Shown here one piece after another: positions 62,180 through 64,000 of a DNA stretch of 64,000 nt (position 1 is the stretch's first letter; the number at the start of each line of letters is the position of its first letter). The stretch is from NCBI GenBank assembly GCA_026315105.1, contig CM048744.1, positions 972,880,221 to 972,944,220 on the forward strand, read 5' to 3'. A model generated the notes under the pieces. It did not search any database, was not told the origin of the DNA, and saw nothing but the letters and a program-made list of their open reading frames with translations. Both the position numbers and the translations under genes were made by a program. This stretch comes from Locusta migratoria (Eukaryota > Arthropoda > Insecta > Orthoptera > Acrididae).

Positions 62180-62357
62180 CCTGCCGCTGTGGCCGAGGGT
62201 TCTGAGGCGCTCCAGTCACGGTCTGCACGGCCACTACGGTCGGGGGTTCGAAGCCCCCTCGGGCATGGATATTTGTGCTGTCCTTAGTTTTAGGTAGTTC
62301 ATAAGTAGTTTGTAAGTTTAGGGCCTGATGACCCCGTAGTTAAGTCCCATTAAAAAA
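62180..62357 (+). mobile_element. tRNA-derived SINE, family A
   Basis: The head CTGCCGCTGTGGCCGAGGGT is diverged, the B box reads GGGGGTTCGAAGCCCC with one change, and the body GGGCCTGATGACCCCGTAG is present. The 3' tail after TAAGTCCCATT is short. No clear duplication at its ends. The head changes indicate an older copy. Confidence 0.85.
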
Positions 62358-62780
62358 ATTCCTTCAGGAAGATAACGGGTTGCTTGAAACCTACCAAAGT
62401 GGACCATTTGTATTCACTGGCTGATATTGCCCGCCTCACATTAGAAGATCGACCCTCAGCTCTAAAGAACGGTATAAGCAACTCAATGATCCGAGGCTCC
62501 CACTATTTAATCACCAGCCTGTACCTAGACGACTGAAAGCTAGAAAAAGTGTCATAAACGGAACTCAGCCATCAGCGGAGTCCACAGAACCACTCTGGAA
62601 ACAGATGTACCCGGAAGCACTCAGTCATGAGGAAGCTCTTCCCCCTGGCTCTCACCTAGACTGGCAACACTGGAGAACTTTAAACCGACTCTGCACGGGC
62701 ATGGGCCGATGCAAACAAGTAATGTACCACTGGGGTTATACGGACACAGATAGATGCAAATGCCAGGAGATACAAACAAT

Positions 62781-63649
62781 TATTCAATTTGTACATTGAG
62801 CAAGCTATAAAGGAAAGCAAGGAGAAATTTGGAGAAGGAATTAAAGTTCAGGGTGAAGAATTAAAAACTTTGCGTTTTGCCGACGACATAGTAATTTTGT
62901 CAGAGACAGCAAAGGACCTGGAAGAGCAGTTAAACGGAATGGACAGTGTGTTGAAAGGTGCATATAAGATGAAGATTAACAAGAGTAAAACTATGGTAAT
63001 GGAGTGCAGTGTAAGAAAATCAGGTGATGCTGAAGGAATTAGATTGGGTAACGAAGCAATAAAGGAGGTAGATGAATTTTGTTACTTGGACAGTAAAATA
63101 ACAAATGATGGTCGCAGTACAGAGGATGTAAAATGCAGAATGGCAATGGGTAGAAAAGCGTTCTTGAAAAAGAGAAATTTGTTAACATCGAATATTGATT
63201 TAAGCCTAAGGAAGTCCTTTCTGAAGGCATTTGTATGGAGTGTGGCCTTGTATGGGAGTGAGACATGGACGATAAACAGTGCGGACAGGAAGAGGATTGA
63301 GGCTTTTGAAATATGGTGCTACAGAAGAATGCTGAAGATTAGGTGGGTGGATCGCGTAACTAATGAGGAGGTACTGAACAGAATTGGGGAGAAAAGAAAT
63401 TTCTGGCATACCTTGACTAAAAGAAGGGATCGATTGGTAGGACACATTCTTAGACATCAAGGAATTGTGAATTTAGCGTTGGAGGGAAGTGTGTAAAAAC
63501 CGCAGAGGAAGACCAAGAGATGGATACATTAAGCAAATTCAGACAGATGTAGGTTGCCGTTCTTATGTGGAGATGAAGAGGCTTGCTCAGGATAGGTTAT
63601 CGTGGAGAGCTGCATCAAACCAGTCTCCGGACTGAAGACCACAACAACA
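62781..63649 (+). mobile_element. RTE-like LINE, 5'-truncated, near intact 3' half
   Basis: A perfect 9-bp duplication ACAAACAAT flanks it (62772-62780, 63650-63658), defining both ends. The frame 62789-63496 is open: YIEQAIKESKEKFGEGIKVQ, RFADDIVILSET (motif C), EFCYLDSKITNDGRSTEDVK, IEAFEIWCYRRMLKIRWVDR, HILRHQGIVNLALEGSV. A small deletion at 63495 (GTGTAAAAACC where GTGTGGGGTAAAAACC is expected) then ends the frame. The tail is (CAA)n. Confidence 0.93.
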
Positions 63650-63835
63650 ACAAACAATGGAGGTGTCCTTTGGTGAATACGTGCGGAGAATGCTCCCAGG
63701 AAGATCTTATAACGAGACCTCTGCTCTATATACCGAATTCTGGATGAGCGAGATATGAATTTTATCGTGTGTTTCTTTTAGATGTGCTTGTCTTTTAATT
63801 TTGATGACGTACGTTCGAACTGACGGATATGTACA

Positions 63836-64000
63836 AAATGTTCAAATGTTTGTATAGTCTATGGGACTTAACTACAGGGTCATCAGTCCCTAAACTTACA
63901 AACTACTTATTAACTACTTACGAACTAGGACGGCACAAATATCCATGCCCGAGGGGGGATTCGAACCCCCGACCGCCGTAGTCGCCGTGCAGACCGTGAC
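63836..64000 (-). mobile_element. tRNA-derived SINE, family A, cut by the window edge
   Basis: Body and B box (GGGGGATTCGAACCCCCGAC on the plus strand) are present. The head continues beyond base 64000. An extra CGC is seen in the anticodon region (ACCGCCGTAGTCGCCGTGC). The target duplication cannot be tested. Confidence 0.88.

Larger units (their letters stand above)
61896..63760 (+). mobile_element. Jockey-type LINE 3' remnant with two nested insertions
   Basis: Pieces read in order: PTYLGITLDRKLTYK, WGTKPNVLRTTSVATCFLWL (to 62178), ITGCLKPTKVDHLYSLADIA (62366 onward), DWQHWRTLNRLCTGMGRCKQ, YTDTDRCKCQE (to 62780), then CPLVNT, CGECSQEDLIT (63660 onward). This is the Jockey/I-type C terminus with the zinc knuckle. 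A SINE (62180-62357) and an RTE-like LINE (62781-63649) have split it. Stops and frameshifts are frequent, so it is the oldest layer here. Confidence 0.75.

Noticed and set aside
1..64000. CRISPR array, bacterial operons, ribosome-binding sites or rRNA
   Set aside because: Spaced repeats are all dispersed eukaryotic transposons; no direct-repeat array with unique spacers and no prokaryotic gene organisation.

Overview
This window is eukaryotic, repeat-dominated DNA. I see no host gene with a convincing exon structure, and no bacterial, viral or organellar features. The repeats point to an insect with a very large genome. A grasshopper or locust (Orthoptera, Schistocerca-like) fits best, because two repeats resemble orthopteran ones I recall: the tRNA-headed SINEs whose body contains GGGACTGATGACC, and the tRNA-containing foldback whose left end reads CTCTGCAGCGGAGTGTGCGC. 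That assignment rests on memory and was not searched.

Layout: 0-5 kb holds a LINE 3' end, a foldback with tRNA-like arms, a decayed THAP exon and P-superfamily copy 1. 5-15 kb holds SINEs, TA-flanked TIR and foldback elements, a Penelope endonuclease remnant, an RTE-like LINE and P-superfamily copy 2. 15-25 kb holds more SINEs, the best-preserved reverse transcriptase (minus strand, 17.9-19.8 kb) lying inside another LINE, a mariner split by a 1.56-kb LTR-like element, and a Penelope-like 3' half with a GIY-YIG domain. 25-36 kb holds a foldback, SINEs, an RTE-like LINE, an inverted second copy of the 1.56-kb element, and quiet low-repeat sequence. 36-49 kb is mainly Jockey/CR1-group and RTE-like LINE copies. 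49-54 kb holds a Harbinger element containing an LTR-like insertion, plus degenerate tandem repeats. 54-64 kb holds a TIR element, a hAT BED-finger remnant, P-superfamily copy 3 with a perfect target duplication, and LINE-in-LINE nesting.

Nothing here acts as a pathway. The logic is nesting: many insertions keep readable target-site duplications, so relative ages can be ordered. Between the transposons are several GC-richer, low-repeat islands (about 4.7, 33.2, 35.9, 41.4 and 51.8 kb) that share AATTAA/TAATTA cores beside GGCGC-like sequence. They are the best candidates for conserved host regulatory DNA. A second theme is a hammerhead-like CTGATGA-stem-GAAAC motif found in the Penelope 3' end and in several unrelated-looking foldbacks. 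Boundaries without a stated duplication are approximate.
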